The position numbers were made by a program, and so were the translations under genes. Under the pieces are notes generated by a model. The model made no database searches. It saw only the letters and a program-made list of their open reading frames with translations, and was not told the origin of the DNA. Source: JAEXNA01 sp037189585 (GTDB lineage Bacteria > Vulcanimicrobiota > Xenobia > Xenobiales > JADMJV01). From it: a DNA stretch of 64,000 bases. Shown here piece after piece: positions 9,088 through 17,784 of this stretch (within the stretch, counting starts at the first letter, position 1; each line of letters opens with the position of its first letter). The stretch is taken from assembly GCA_037189585.1 (NCBI GenBank), contig JBBCJA010000001.1, forward strand, positions 124,001-188,000, read 5' to 3'.

Positions 9088-11136
9088 TTAGTGCGTTCGC
9101 GCTTCTCTAGCTTCCAAGGACTTCCCTTCGAAGGCCTGTCGCAGCCGTGAGAGCTCCTCTTCGAGGTCCTCTAGTTGCGCCGTATCGCGGGGAGTGCCGT
9201 AACGAGCCGCTTGGTAGTCTGTTAGTGCTTGCGACAGTTTGTCCATAAGGTTCGCTTCAAGAGTGGAGAGTTGAAGTCGGAGTAGCCACTCTTCGGGAGT
9301 CTCCCAAGGTCGGCGTCGCCATTCGGAAGGGGAGACGGCTTGCTGTAGGCTTTCCAAAGCGGGGGTCAGACGTTCGTGGCGTCCGGCCACGAAGGTGGAA
9401 CTCATTAAGCGCGAAGATTTCGGCCGGTTCCGGCGGGCCAGCCACCAACGCTTGAGGCCCCAAAGGGAGAGAGCTATCCCGAGCAGGCTTATCCACTGAA
9501 GTGGGGTCAGGCGGGTTAGCATCCTCTTGATACTGGCTAGCATATCCGCCGGTGAAAGTCGGAACCAGGCTAGGAGTTGGCGCCAACGGTTGGAGAACCA
9601 CTCCAGCGCCGCGGAGAAGAAGGGCCCCTTGGTGTTCGGATCGTCGAGAGTTCCGGGAGGCGTCGGGTCAAAGGTTACCCAGCCTTGGCCGGCGAGATAG
9701 ACCTCCACCCAGGCGTGGGCGTGTTTGAGCCGAATCACGAAGTACTCGTTGTTGAAGCTTCGCTCCTGGACCACGAATCCGTTGATGTAGCGGGTGGGAA
9801 CCCCTTGGGAGCGCAGCATGAGCGCGGTGGCTGTGGCGAAGAATTCGCAGTGCGCGGGCGGGCGTTTTTGAAGGAACTCCTCCAGCGCCGTTTGAGTCGA
9901 CTCAAACGGGTAGTCGTAGCCGTAGGTGAATTGAGTCTGGAAGTAAGTGGTTATGCGCCGTGCTTTCTCCTCGTGGTCGGAGTAGGCGCCAGCCACTTTT
10001 TGAGCCTGTAAGGCAACTTCGGGAGTGAGGTTCGCGGGCAGTTCAAGGCATTTCTGGCGCTCTGGCTCGGAAAGTACCTCGGGAGGTTCGGGAGACTTCC
10101 AGCCGTCCTGGTAAGGGAAGAGCCAGTAGAAACCAGAGAACCTGTCGCGCGCTAGAACCTGCCACATTCCGTCGCTGTACTGGTGAAGTTGTGAGAGATC
10201 GGTGGCGAAACCCGCGAAGTAGCGCGGCGTATAGAAGGTAAAGCCGGACCCCCCGTCGGGAAACTCCACCAGAACCGACGAGCCGCGAGATTTGTTCGAA
10301 TTCGGCCAGTTCGCGTAGTAGGGTAGCTGTTGGCCGTTGGGAACATCGAGAGTTTCGGTCGGGGTGACCTCCCTTTTGGTCGGCTTCCAGACCCAGCTGC
10401 TGAACTCGTCAAAATTAGTGAAAGTGCGTCCGACCAGATAGGGAGGGGAATCGTCACCGTACACTCTCAGCACGACCACATCGGAACCGCCCCATTGCTG
10501 TAGGGAACTCAAGGTTGAGGTCGGGGGGAAGCGGATACCGCTAGCGGGGATCACAGCGAAAAGGTTGAGGTAATAGGCTAACCGGGTTTCCGACCATTTG
10601 GCGGCGGTGGCGAGGATAAAGCCGAGAGTCAGCATGACGATCAGGGGGAAGAGTAGGCGCGCGCGACCGAGGCTCAGTCCGGCCTTCTCTCGTAGGGCCA
10701 GAGACAACAAGACGATGGCCACGCCGGCCACGACCGCTACCAGATGAATGTGCAGACTCATCGTACAGGCGATCAGAAGGGCCCCCGAGAGCCCAGGGAT
10801 GGACAACCGAGTGCCTTCGGTAGGGCGCAGCAAGGTGAACAGCATGAGCTCTAAGCTCAAGAAGATGGCTAGAGCAATGGTCCCCACCCCCAGGAGATAG
10901 CCCGGCTCTTTCGTGCTCTGCCAGACTCCTCCCGCCACGACCAGAGCACCGATGGAGCTCAAGCCTATCATCCAGCGATTGCCCGGTATCCGTTCACGTA
11001 AAGCGTAGACCACCGCTGCTAGCGGTATGAAGAGCACCGTTAAAGGATGGAAGCCGGACATATAGGCTGAAGAGAGGAAGGCCCAGAGATAGAGCAAGGC
11101 GACGATCCAGGAGGTCTTAAAGGACATCGATCCCAT
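9088..11136 (-). CDS. Membrane transglutaminase-like protein (TgpA family)
   Basis: 682 residues. The N-terminal ~190 residues hold about six membrane segments (DUF3488/TgpA N-terminal type). A large extracytoplasmic region follows, with a transglutaminase core: Cys430 in PPAHCEFFATATALM, His474 in KHAHAWVEVY and Asp490 in WVTFDPTPPG form the expected triad. A further membrane segment sits near residue 550 (WISLLGIALSLWGLKRWWL), then a cytoplasmic DUF4129-like tail. The start overlaps the end of the DUF58 gene by 20 bp; a second ATG three codons in is also possible. This moxR-DUF58-transglutaminase order is a common conserved cluster thought to act on cell-envelope proteins. The substrate is unknown. 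Confidence 0.88.
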   Translation of the reverse strand: MGSMSFKTSWIVALLYLWAFLSSAYMSGFHPLTVLFIPLAAVVYALRERIPGNRWMIGLSSIGALVVAGGVWQSTKEPGYLLGVGTIALAIFLSLELMLFTLLRPTEGTRLSIPGLSGALLIACTMSLHIHLVAVVAGVAIVLLSLALREKAGLSLGRARLLFPLIVMLTLGFILATAAKWSETRLAYYLNLFAVIPASGIRFPPTSTLSSLQQWGGSDVVVLRVYGDDSPPYLVGRTFTNFDEFSSWVWKPTKREVTPTETLDVPNGQQLPYYANWPNSNKSRGSSVLVEFPDGGSGFTFYTPRYFAGFATDLSQLHQYSDGMWQVLARDRFSGFYWLFPYQDGWKSPEPPEVLSEPERQKCLELPANLTPEVALQAQKVAGAYSDHEEKARRITTYFQTQFTYGYDYPFESTQTALEEFLQKRPPAHCEFFATATALMLRSQGVPTRYINGFVVQERSFNNEYFVIRLKHAHAWVEVYLAGQGWVTFDPTPPGTLDDPNTKGPFFSAALEWFSNRWRQLLAWFRLSPADMLASIKRMLTRLTPLQWISLLGIALSLWGLKRWWLARRNRPKSSRLMSSTFVAGRHERLTPALESLQQAVSPSEWRRRPWETPEEWLLRLQLSTLEANLMDKLSQALTDYQAARYGTPRDTAQLEDLEEELSRLRQAFEGKSLEAREARTH

Positions 11137-12364
11137 TCTCCACTAGCTCCGGGGTCAGCCAGCGAACCTCGTTCGGAAGCTCGCCGACAAGCCGGTCGTT
11201 AGCGCTGATGTAAAAGCCTCGAACCGAGGTTCCGCGGTTTTGTAACTCTTCAACGAGCCTCTGCCGGCGGAGGTCCCAATCCGTGAACACACAGATGGCT
11301 GTAGAGATGCCTTCGATCTCTTCGAACAAGGCGGTTTCCATCTCTAAGAAGGACTCATCGTCAGGAGGGGTCGGCTCGAGACAGGCCAGAACGTCCATAA
11401 TGTTTTGCAGGTAAGCCAGTGAGCGACCAGCCTGCAAATAGTACAGCTTGGGCCCGGCGGCGAAAATATCGATCACGTACTCCTGGCGGGAGAGGTACTC
11501 CGTGATCGAAGCCGACAAAGAGATCGCTCGTTCCAAGGGGACCCAATCCGTGTGATCGGGTAGGACGGTGTCGATCAAAAGGGCTAGTCGGCAGAAATAT
11601 TCCTCACCGTACTCCTTCACGATCGGTTTACCCAGACGAGCCCACGAGCGCCAGTGAATGTGACGCAGAGGATCTCCACTACGAAACTCTCGGGTAGAGA
11701 GAAACTCCGTACTGTCCCCCAGGTACGAGGTTAGGGCCAGGCCTCCGGGTTGATAGCGCATACCGACCGGAATTTCCAGTTCCCGCAGATGGCGATAGCG
11801 AGGATAGACCAATACCGTTTGCTCGAAGGTGTGACGGTAGCTATCGCGCCATAGCCCGAAGGGGTAACACGTCTCCTGCAAGAGCTCGTTGAAGATGTAA
11901 GCTCCACGCCGGGTCGGTAGAACTTTCTGAGTGAAGATGTGAGTCTGTCCGGGAATCAGAACGGGGAGATAGTCGACCTCTTGACTCTCGGGCAAGGATT
12001 TGGGAAGGCGCAAGTGGAGGCGCAGATCGTGAGCTGTTCGTTTGTTCTCGTTTTGCGCTTTGATATCAATACGGAACTCCTGGTCGCAACGAACTCGGTC
12101 GGGTAGGTCCACGTTGACCTCCAGTTTGACTCTGGCCAGGCGGGCGAAGAGGACAGAAACGATGATAAGAGCTAGAAGACCGCACCACAAGACGTAGGCT
12201 TTGACGACAAAGGAGAAGAGCGAAACCGAGGTGGAAAAACAGAAGAGCCAAAAAAGAGCGCGTCCGCTAGGCGTCAAATGAGAATGGAAGATGCGAAAAA
12301 CCAGGCGATAGATCAGGGTTTGCTCGGTACGCTTGGCTAGATTGCGCTGGTAGGCCTCGAACAT
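11117..12364 (-). CDS. DUF58 domain protein
   Basis: 415 residues. Two close hydrophobic segments near residues 35-75 (ALFWLFCFSTSVSLFSFVV and LWCGLLALIIVSVLFARL) anchor it, followed by an immunoglobulin-like region. The DUF58 block is clear: STREFRSGDPLRHIHWRSWA, then GKPIVKEYGEEY and a von Willebrand A-like part with LLIDTVLPDHTDW. DUF58 proteins are usually encoded with a MoxR AAA+ ATPase and are thought to be its partner at the membrane. The gene sits 6 bp after moxR and overlaps the transglutaminase gene by 20 bp, so all three are likely translated together. Family certain, function inferred. Confidence 0.88.
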   Translation of the reverse strand: MFEAYQRNLAKRTEQTLIYRLVFRIFHSHLTPSGRALFWLFCFSTSVSLFSFVVKAYVLWCGLLALIIVSVLFARLARVKLEVNVDLPDRVRCDQEFRIDIKAQNENKRTAHDLRLHLRLPKSLPESQEVDYLPVLIPGQTHIFTQKVLPTRRGAYIFNELLQETCYPFGLWRDSYRHTFEQTVLVYPRYRHLRELEIPVGMRYQPGGLALTSYLGDSTEFLSTREFRSGDPLRHIHWRSWARLGKPIVKEYGEEYFCRLALLIDTVLPDHTDWVPLERAISLSASITEYLSRQEYVIDIFAAGPKLYYLQAGRSLAYLQNIMDVLACLEPTPPDDESFLEMETALFEEIEGISTAICVFTDWDLRRQRLVEELQNRGTSVRGFYISANDRLVGELPNEVRWLTPELVENGIDVL

Positions 12365-12370
12365 CAGGCC

Positions 12371-13300
12371 TTAGGCGGGAACGGGCAGAGAGCCGAGATG
12401 TTCATCCATGATAGACTCGGCGGTCTCGCCCGAATACCGGGTCTTTGTTTCTAAGATCATTCGGTGGGCCAGGACGGGCTTGGACATGGCTTTGACGTCG
12501 TCGGGGGTAACGAAGTCGCGACCTTGTAGGTAGGCTCTAGCCTGGCAAGCTTTGTAAATGGCCAGGCTGCCTCGTGGTGACGAGCCGAGCTTAAGCCGCG
12601 CGTCGGACCGGGTTTTTCCTATGATGCCGAGGATGTAGCGAGTGATGTCGTCGGAGACATTCACCTCGCAAACTTTGTGCCTCAACTGACGAAGTTGCTC
12701 GAAAGTCGCCACCGGTTTAAGCGAGCTCAAAGGATGGCTAGCTCTTTGACCTTGCAGCATCTTAAGTTCACTCTCGCTGTCGGGATAGCCCATCGAGAAT
12801 CGTACGAGGAAGCGGTCGAGCTGCGCTTCCGGTAGCGGATAGGTGCCATGGAACTCCACCGGGTTTTGGGTCGCGATGACCAGGAAGGGATCGGGGAGAA
12901 TCGCGGTTGTTCCCTCCGTGGTAACCTGGCCCTCGCTCATCGCCTCGAGCAGGGCTGATTGGGTTCGAGGAGAGGCACGATTGATCTCGTCGGCCAGCAC
13001 CACGTGACTGAAGATCGGGCCGGCTTTGAAGTTGAACTCTCCGGTTTTCGGACTGTAGACGGAAGAGCCCAGGATGTCGGTCGGAAGTAAGTCCGGAGTG
13101 AACTGTATACGGCGAAAATCTCCATCAAAGGTCTTCGCCAGTGCCTTAGCTAGCGTTGTTTTGCCCACTCCGGGCACGTCTTCGAGCAGGGCGTGTCCCC
13201 CCGCCAGGATAGAGATCAAAAGCAACTCGAGCTGTTCGGTTTTTCCTTGAATGACGAGTTGGAGATTGTCCAGAATGGCTTGCGGCTTCACGAGTGTCAT
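12371..13300 (-). CDS. MoxR family AAA+ ATPase
   Basis: 309 residues, the usual length for MoxR. Walker A is EDVPGVGKTTLAKAL near residue 40, Walker B is VVLADEINRASPRTQSALLEAM, and sensor 1 is LVIATQNPVEFHGTYPLPEAQLDRF; the arginine-finger and sensor 2 regions also fit the family. MoxR ATPases act as chaperone-like proteins for activating or assembling envelope complexes, generally with the DUF58 and transglutaminase partners found next door. It is the first gene of the minus-strand group, with about 130 bp between its start and the divergent ftsZ gene. Confidence 0.93.
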   Translation of the reverse strand: MTLVKPQAILDNLQLVIQGKTEQLELLLISILAGGHALLEDVPGVGKTTLAKALAKTFDGDFRRIQFTPDLLPTDILGSSVYSPKTGEFNFKAGPIFSHVVLADEINRASPRTQSALLEAMSEGQVTTEGTTAILPDPFLVIATQNPVEFHGTYPLPEAQLDRFLVRFSMGYPDSESELKMLQGQRASHPLSSLKPVATFEQLRQLRHKVCEVNVSDDITRYILGIIGKTRSDARLKLGSSPRGSLAIYKACQARAYLQGRDFVTPDDVKAMSKPVLAHRMILETKTRYSGETAESIMDEHLGSLPVPA

Positions 13301-13429
13301 AGCTTGGGAGGCGGATTCTGCCAGGCTTAAAACAAACCTTTGGAAAATTTCTCAATATCGGAAGGAGGGGTGGCGGGATATTGTTGAATAAATTTCAGAG
13401 AAGAATTTCCTGACAGGAGTACACCAACA

Positions 13430-14857
13430 ATGTCCACTCGAAATCACGCTGACAGTCCGGCCCGGATCCTGGTTATGGGTCTGGGGGGAGCCGGATGCAA
13501 CCTGGTTAATCGGCTGGCCGAGCGGCCACCGCTGGGAGTGGAGTTGGTCTTGGCCAACACCGATGCTCAGGCGCTTTTATCCACCAAAAAGGGGCCGAAG
13601 TGTGTATTCCTAGGCGAAGGTTCAACCCGTGGTCTTGGTGCCGGCGCCAACCATGAACTGGGACGCCTGGCCGCCGAGCAGAGCTCGAATCGTCTGGCTG
13701 AACTGTTCAAGGGCGCCGACATGGTCTTTTTGACCGCTGGATTGGGTGGCGGAACGGGGACGGGTTCGGCTCCCATCGCGGCTCGAGAGGCCAAGAAGGC
13801 AGGCGCTCTGGTGGTCGCCGTCGTGACCAAGCCTTTCGAGTTCGAGGGGCGTCGTCGCACTCGTGTGGCAGAAGAAGGCGTGGCCGCCCTGGAAGCTGAG
13901 GTCGACACCTTATTGGTCTTGCCGAACCAGAAGCTTTTGAACATGGAGAGTAGCACCGCGTCGTTGGACGAGAGTTTTCAGGTCGTGGACCAGGTTCTCT
14001 GTGACTCTGTGCGCGGAATGACCGAGATCATCACGACTCCGGGTCTCATCAATCTCGACTTCGCTGATGTTCGTGCCGTCCTGTCGGGCTCGGGACGCGC
14101 CATCTTCGGAATGTCCACCGCGACGACGGCGACGCGTGCCGTCGAGCAGGCTCTGTCCAATCCGTTGGTGGGCGGTTCGCCCGACGGCGCTCAGGGCTGC
14201 TTGCTCAATATCACTGGTGGACCGGATTTGTCGCTGCAAGACTTTTCTGAGGCTTCCCGGCGTCTGCAAGAATCGGCCGCGCCTAACGCCATGGTGCTGT
14301 GCGGTTACGTTCAGGACCCGATGATGGTCGGACGCGCGAGGGCCACTGTGGTGGCGACTCGAGTTGCCATCCCGGCTCAGATGGTCCCCGAGATTCACAC
14401 CTCCTCGTTTGAGGAGATGCGCAACCGCTCGTTCGAGCAAGATATCTTACCGCTGGCCAAAGCGGCTTTGCCTCCCACGGAAATGACGGCCTTCGAGCGC
14501 CGCCAGGCCGCGGCCGCGCAGTCTCCCACTTCGACCTCTCAGGCTCCGGCTGCCTCGGCTCCTGTCGCTCCTAAGCCTGTGACGGCACCTCCTGTTCCGA
14601 CCATCTCCTCGGCACCAGCGGCTCCTAGAATGAAGCCTTCCGTTCCGCAAGCCACCCCGATGTCGGGTTCGCGCGACGGTATGACTCGTAAGGGCGGTGC
14701 TCCGAGCGGCGCTCCCGTAGCTAAGCCGGGGCTTGGAAAGCCGAATCTTCCTAATGCCAAGCGCGAAAGTTCCGACGACCGCAAGGGTGGATGGATGAAC
14801 CTACCGGCCATCTGGCGCCGCTCCAAGGAGCCCTCGGCTAAGACCGGCACCAAATAA
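13430..14857 (+). CDS. ftsZ: Cell division protein FtsZ
   Basis: 475 residues. The tubulin/FtsZ GTPase features are all present: GLGGAGCN at 17-24, the T4 signature loop GGGTGTGSAP at 106-115, and the T7 region NLDFADVRAVLSG. After the globular core (about residue 320) comes a long Ala/Pro/Ser-rich linker, then NLPAIWRR at 457-464, which resembles the conserved C-terminal peptide (DIPAFLRR type) that binds FtsA, ZipA or SepF. GTP-dependent polymers of FtsZ form the division ring. ACAGGAG lies about 10 bp before the ATG. Unusually, no ftsA, ftsQ or mur gene is adjacent: the gene stands alone, divergent from moxR and with its own terminator. Confidence 0.95.
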   Translation: MSTRNHADSPARILVMGLGGAGCNLVNRLAERPPLGVELVLANTDAQALLSTKKGPKCVFLGEGSTRGLGAGANHELGRLAAEQSSNRLAELFKGADMVFLTAGLGGGTGTGSAPIAAREAKKAGALVVAVVTKPFEFEGRRRTRVAEEGVAALEAEVDTLLVLPNQKLLNMESSTASLDESFQVVDQVLCDSVRGMTEIITTPGLINLDFADVRAVLSGSGRAIFGMSTATTATRAVEQALSNPLVGGSPDGAQGCLLNITGGPDLSLQDFSEASRRLQESAAPNAMVLCGYVQDPMMVGRARATVVATRVAIPAQMVPEIHTSSFEEMRNRSFEQDILPLAKAALPPTEMTAFERRQAAAAQSPTSTSQAPAASAPVAPKPVTAPPVPTISSAPAAPRMKPSVPQATPMSGSRDGMTRKGGAPSGAPVAKPGLGKPNLPNAKRESSDDRKGGWMNLPAIWRRSKEPSAKTGTK

Positions 14858-14870
14858 AGCCTAGTAGGTT

Positions 14871-14902
14871 AAGCTCTCAGCCCGCTAACTGAGAGCTTTT
14901 TT
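14871..14902 (+). terminator. Rho-independent terminator after ftsZ
   Basis: A perfect 10-bp stem (14871-14880 with 14889-14898), an 8-nt loop and a run of T to 14902. It begins 14 bp after the ftsZ stop and overlaps the end of the convergent methyltransferase gene. Confidence 0.9.
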
Positions 14903-15874
14903 CATGGTTAGCCAGGTCGCGTGAGTCGCGATATCTCGATGTTCCATATCGGCGAATCGCTCCCATAAAGGGTAGCGATTCGCGGAAAGCCCGTCTAGGA
15001 CATGATCATCGAGCAAAGGTTCGATTTCAAGAAATTCATAGCCAGTCTGTTGAAAGATCTGGAGGAAGTCCGAGTGGCGAAGCCGGTTGCAGTAGGCGTA
15101 ACGATTACCTCCCCAGAATCTCCACTGGGAGGCTGTAAATCTCAAGAAATGTATGGAACTGAGTCGGCGGTCCACGTGGGAGAAATGGTCGGAATGGTCT
15201 ATCATATGAACGCTGATGCCCCGCGGGTCGGTGACTCTGCTGATCTCGCGGAAAATGTTAATGAGAGCTTGTTCGGGAATATGCTCCAGGACTGTGTAGC
15301 TAAACGAGCCGAAGAAGGCCGCGTCCTCATACTGTTGGAGGCGGCTAGCGTCTTGAGGCGCCAAGTACTCGATTCCAGGGAGTGCCGAAAGCGTGAAAGG
15401 GCGCTGAGAAGCTTGTAGTAAGATTTCCCAGCGTTCCGAGTTCAAGGGCAAGGATTCCAAGATCGCCCTTGTTCGTTCGGCTTGCCCCGTGAGAATTCTC
15501 AGGTCTTGCTCAATGAGTTCGGTTCGTAGAAAGCGGCGGAGGTCAATGGTCACGATATCGGCGCCACAGAGCCAAAGGGCGATAGGAGTGTTCAGTCGCC
15601 AGCCTGTTCCGATTTCGAGAACCTTTTGGCCTTGTAGCGTCTTGTTTTGGCGCTGAACGCAGCGTGCTATTTTGGCTCCGGCTTCAAACCTGTCGAAGGG
15701 ATCCGGACGACGCAGGGCTCCCAATCGTCGCTGCAGTTGATAGTAGAATGGCTCTCCCAGACGCTCTGGAAGAGCCGCGATTCCCATTTGAACGAGGGCT
15801 TTGAGTTGCCAGTGCATGACTCGGTGGTTACGGATTTGCAGAAAGAGTCCTGGGATGTGCCTGAAGTTCCTCAA
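14885..15874 (-). CDS. Class I SAM-dependent methyltransferase, unknown substrate
   Basis: Up to 329 residues. Motif I of a Rossmann methyltransferase is QKVLEIGTGWRLNTPIALWL, followed by the acidic strand end ADIVTIDLRR. A later block, YTVLEHIPEQALINIFREI, corresponds to motif IV/V and is followed by RGISVHMIDHSDHFSHVD. An aromatic- and basic-rich C-terminus (FTASQWRFWGGNRYAYCNRLR) resembles methyltransferases that act on sugars or lipids near glycosyltransferase loci, but no such genes are adjacent. The annotated start is TTG; the ATG at 15817 would remove 19 residues (MRNFRHIPGLFLQIRNHRV) and may be the real one, since neither has a clear ribosome site. Substrate not known. Confidence 0.7.
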   Translation of the reverse strand: MRNFRHIPGLFLQIRNHRVMHWQLKALVQMGIAALPERLGEPFYYQLQRRLGALRRPDPFDRFEAGAKIARCVQRQNKTLQGQKVLEIGTGWRLNTPIALWLCGADIVTIDLRRFLRTELIEQDLRILTGQAERTRAILESLPLNSERWEILLQASQRPFTLSALPGIEYLAPQDASRLQQYEDAAFFGSFSYTVLEHIPEQALINIFREISRVTDPRGISVHMIDHSDHFSHVDRRLSSIHFLRFTASQWRFWGGNRYAYCNRLRHSDFLQIFQQTGYEFLEIEPLLDDHVLDGLSANRYPLWERFADMEHRDIATHATWLTMKKALS

Positions 15875-15884
15875 CTGAGAAAAG

Positions 15885-15914
15885 AAAAGGGACCGGCTGA
15901 GTTCGGTCCCTTTT
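15885..15914 (-). terminator. Terminator hairpin after the amidase gene
   Basis: An 11-bp perfect stem (15885-15895 with 15904-15914) with an 8-nt loop. On the minus strand it is followed by TTTTCTTTTC-like sequence, and it lies 26 bp after the amidase stop codon, just ahead of the methyltransferase start. Confidence 0.8.
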
Positions 15915-15939
15915 CGGAGTCGCTATGGACGGGAGCTTA

Positions 15940-17628
15940 CTATTCGATCGGTCGAACCGTACCGCGTGAGGCGTAACGTCCTTGCATATACTGAGCCAGG
16001 CCGCCGGCCAGTTGGGTGGCGATCAGCTTTTGGAACTCGGGGTCGGCCAGTTTGGCTCCCTCGCTCGGATTGGTCAAGAAAGCCGTCTCCACCAAAACCG
16101 ACGGCATGTTGGCGTAGCGCAACACCGCGAAACGATCGCGAATCAGGCCTTTTTGTCCGAGCCCTATGGTGGAGCCCAGGACAAACTCCAGCGACTGAGC
16201 GAACTCATAGTCCTCAGCCTTCCACCAGTGAATCGAGGTGCCGTTGGCTCCCGAGCCGACACTGGCGTTACAGTGAATCGACATAAAGAGGTCGGCGTTG
16301 ATGCGATTAGCGATCTCCGAGCGGGCTTGCAGTTCCATCATGTCGGGCGAGCCGGCATAGGTGACGTCGCGATCGGTCTCCCGTGTGAGGACTACGTTCC
16401 AGCCCTGAGCGCGCAATACGTCGGCGAGATATAAAGAGATGGCCAGAGTGACATCGCATTCGCGAACGCCGAGCGCGCGATTGACGCAACCGGGATCTGA
16501 ACCGCCATGGCCGGGATCGATCACTATCGTCCCGTTGATGTTGGTGAAGCCGGGAGTGTCAACGCTGCCGGTACTGGCCAGGTCATCGACTTGTCCGGCT
16601 GGGCCCTTAACCAGAGCTAAGCTCGTCGGCGCGTTCTCTAGAGTCACGAACTCCATCGCGTCTTTGCCTAGAGGTAGGGAGACTTCAAGAATAGGATAGC
16701 TGGGAGTATCGAAGGTGGTGATCTCAAGTCCGGGCCACTCGCTCGACTTGAAGTCGGTGCCTTGGTAGCTTCCGTTGGGGATCAGGATGCGTACGAGACC
16801 GCGTTTGGTATCTTTGGCGTAGTGCATCTTGGCCGAGGACCCGAACTCGAAGATCAGCATTGGGAGACCTTCGCTGCGCTCGGCCGACAACGACTTCAGA
16901 GCGAGCTCTCGGCCTTTCTTGGCCCCGGGAAAATTGGGAATAATCTGCACTTTGGTTTCGTTGAGCAGCGTGTTCCCAGCCAGTTGCGCTTTCATGAAAG
17001 GTTCGGGGGTGATACGGATTTCCAGAGCCCTGCCTTTATCGGCTCCGCCTTTGAATTCGAAATCCGTTTCACCTATAGTCAGTGTCTCGGCGCCGTCCCA
17101 GACGAATCCGTCGATGATGAGATAGGTGGAGCTAGCGTCGGATTGAGATTTGGGTCGAGATTTTGTGGCTCCTCGTAGCAAAAAGCCTCCTTCGCCCGCG
17201 GCGACCTCCGTGATCACAGGATAGAGACGGTATCCGTCGGAGGTGGGAACCCCCTTGGTCGCCAGAGCGTAGAAGAGGGCGGCGGGTTCGATGTACTGCT
17301 TTCCGTCCTCGATTTCGACCAGACCAGGAGCCTTCTGCTCTTTGCCGTTGATCTTGGCTTGATCGCTGCCGGCAGTCCAGTAGGTTTCGCGTCCGGGAGC
17401 GAAGGCGAAGAGAGTTCGGCCAGAGCTTGACCATTGGGCGTTGACGTTGGAACGTCCGATTAACGACAAGACCTCAGGGTCGTCGGCCCGATAGAACTTA
17501 TGACCGCGAATCTCGTGAACCCGAGGTCGAAAAGTCGAACCAGAGAACTCGATGACTTGGCTCGCGGTTTGGGCCCAGACCGAGGTCGCTAGCGTTAGGA
17601 ATAGCACCAGAGACGAGAGTCTTCTCAT
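15940..17628 (-). CDS. N-acetylmuramoyl-L-alanine amidase (Amidase_3)
   Basis: 562 residues with a signal peptide (MRRLSSLVLFLTLATSVWAQ), so exported. Residues ~30-130 look like a copper-amine-oxidase-N-like stalk domain, residues ~140-340 are AMIN-like beta domains, and the last ~190 residues are the zinc amidase. The zinc ligands appear in VIDPGHGGSDPG (His), RECDVTLAISLY (Glu) and LFMSIHCNAS (His); VLVETAFLTNPSEG carries the catalytic Glu. It cleaves the amide bond between N-acetylmuramate and L-alanine in peptidoglycan, as AmiA-C do during daughter-cell separation. A good AGGAG lies about 6 bp ahead of the ATG. A strong terminator follows. Confidence 0.92.
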   Translation of the reverse strand: MRRLSSLVLFLTLATSVWAQTASQVIEFSGSTFRPRVHEIRGHKFYRADDPEVLSLIGRSNVNAQWSSSGRTLFAFAPGRETYWTAGSDQAKINGKEQKAPGLVEIEDGKQYIEPAALFYALATKGVPTSDGYRLYPVITEVAAGEGGFLLRGATKSRPKSQSDASSTYLIIDGFVWDGAETLTIGETDFEFKGGADKGRALEIRITPEPFMKAQLAGNTLLNETKVQIIPNFPGAKKGRELALKSLSAERSEGLPMLIFEFGSSAKMHYAKDTKRGLVRILIPNGSYQGTDFKSSEWPGLEITTFDTPSYPILEVSLPLGKDAMEFVTLENAPTSLALVKGPAGQVDDLASTGSVDTPGFTNINGTIVIDPGHGGSDPGCVNRALGVRECDVTLAISLYLADVLRAQGWNVVLTRETDRDVTYAGSPDMMELQARSEIANRINADLFMSIHCNASVGSGANGTSIHWWKAEDYEFAQSLEFVLGSTIGLGQKGLIRDRFAVLRYANMPSVLVETAFLTNPSEGAKLADPEFQKLIATQLAGGLAQYMQGRYASRGTVRPIE

Positions 17629-17784
17629 GGGGGGCTCCTATCTGAGCGCATGCTCGAAAGATGTGATTGAATAAAATTCGAACTCCTGCTGGGGTATCCT
17701 TTGGAGAATTGATTTTATTTCTATTTTTAAAGGAATGTCGAAGGCAGGGCTGGTTTTACTACGTAACGCTGGAAGCGTCCTGTT

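Noticed and set aside
8231..9091. 286-codon frame antisense to valS
   Set aside because: It lies wholly opposite the well-supported valS gene, has no ribosome site and no protein-like motif.
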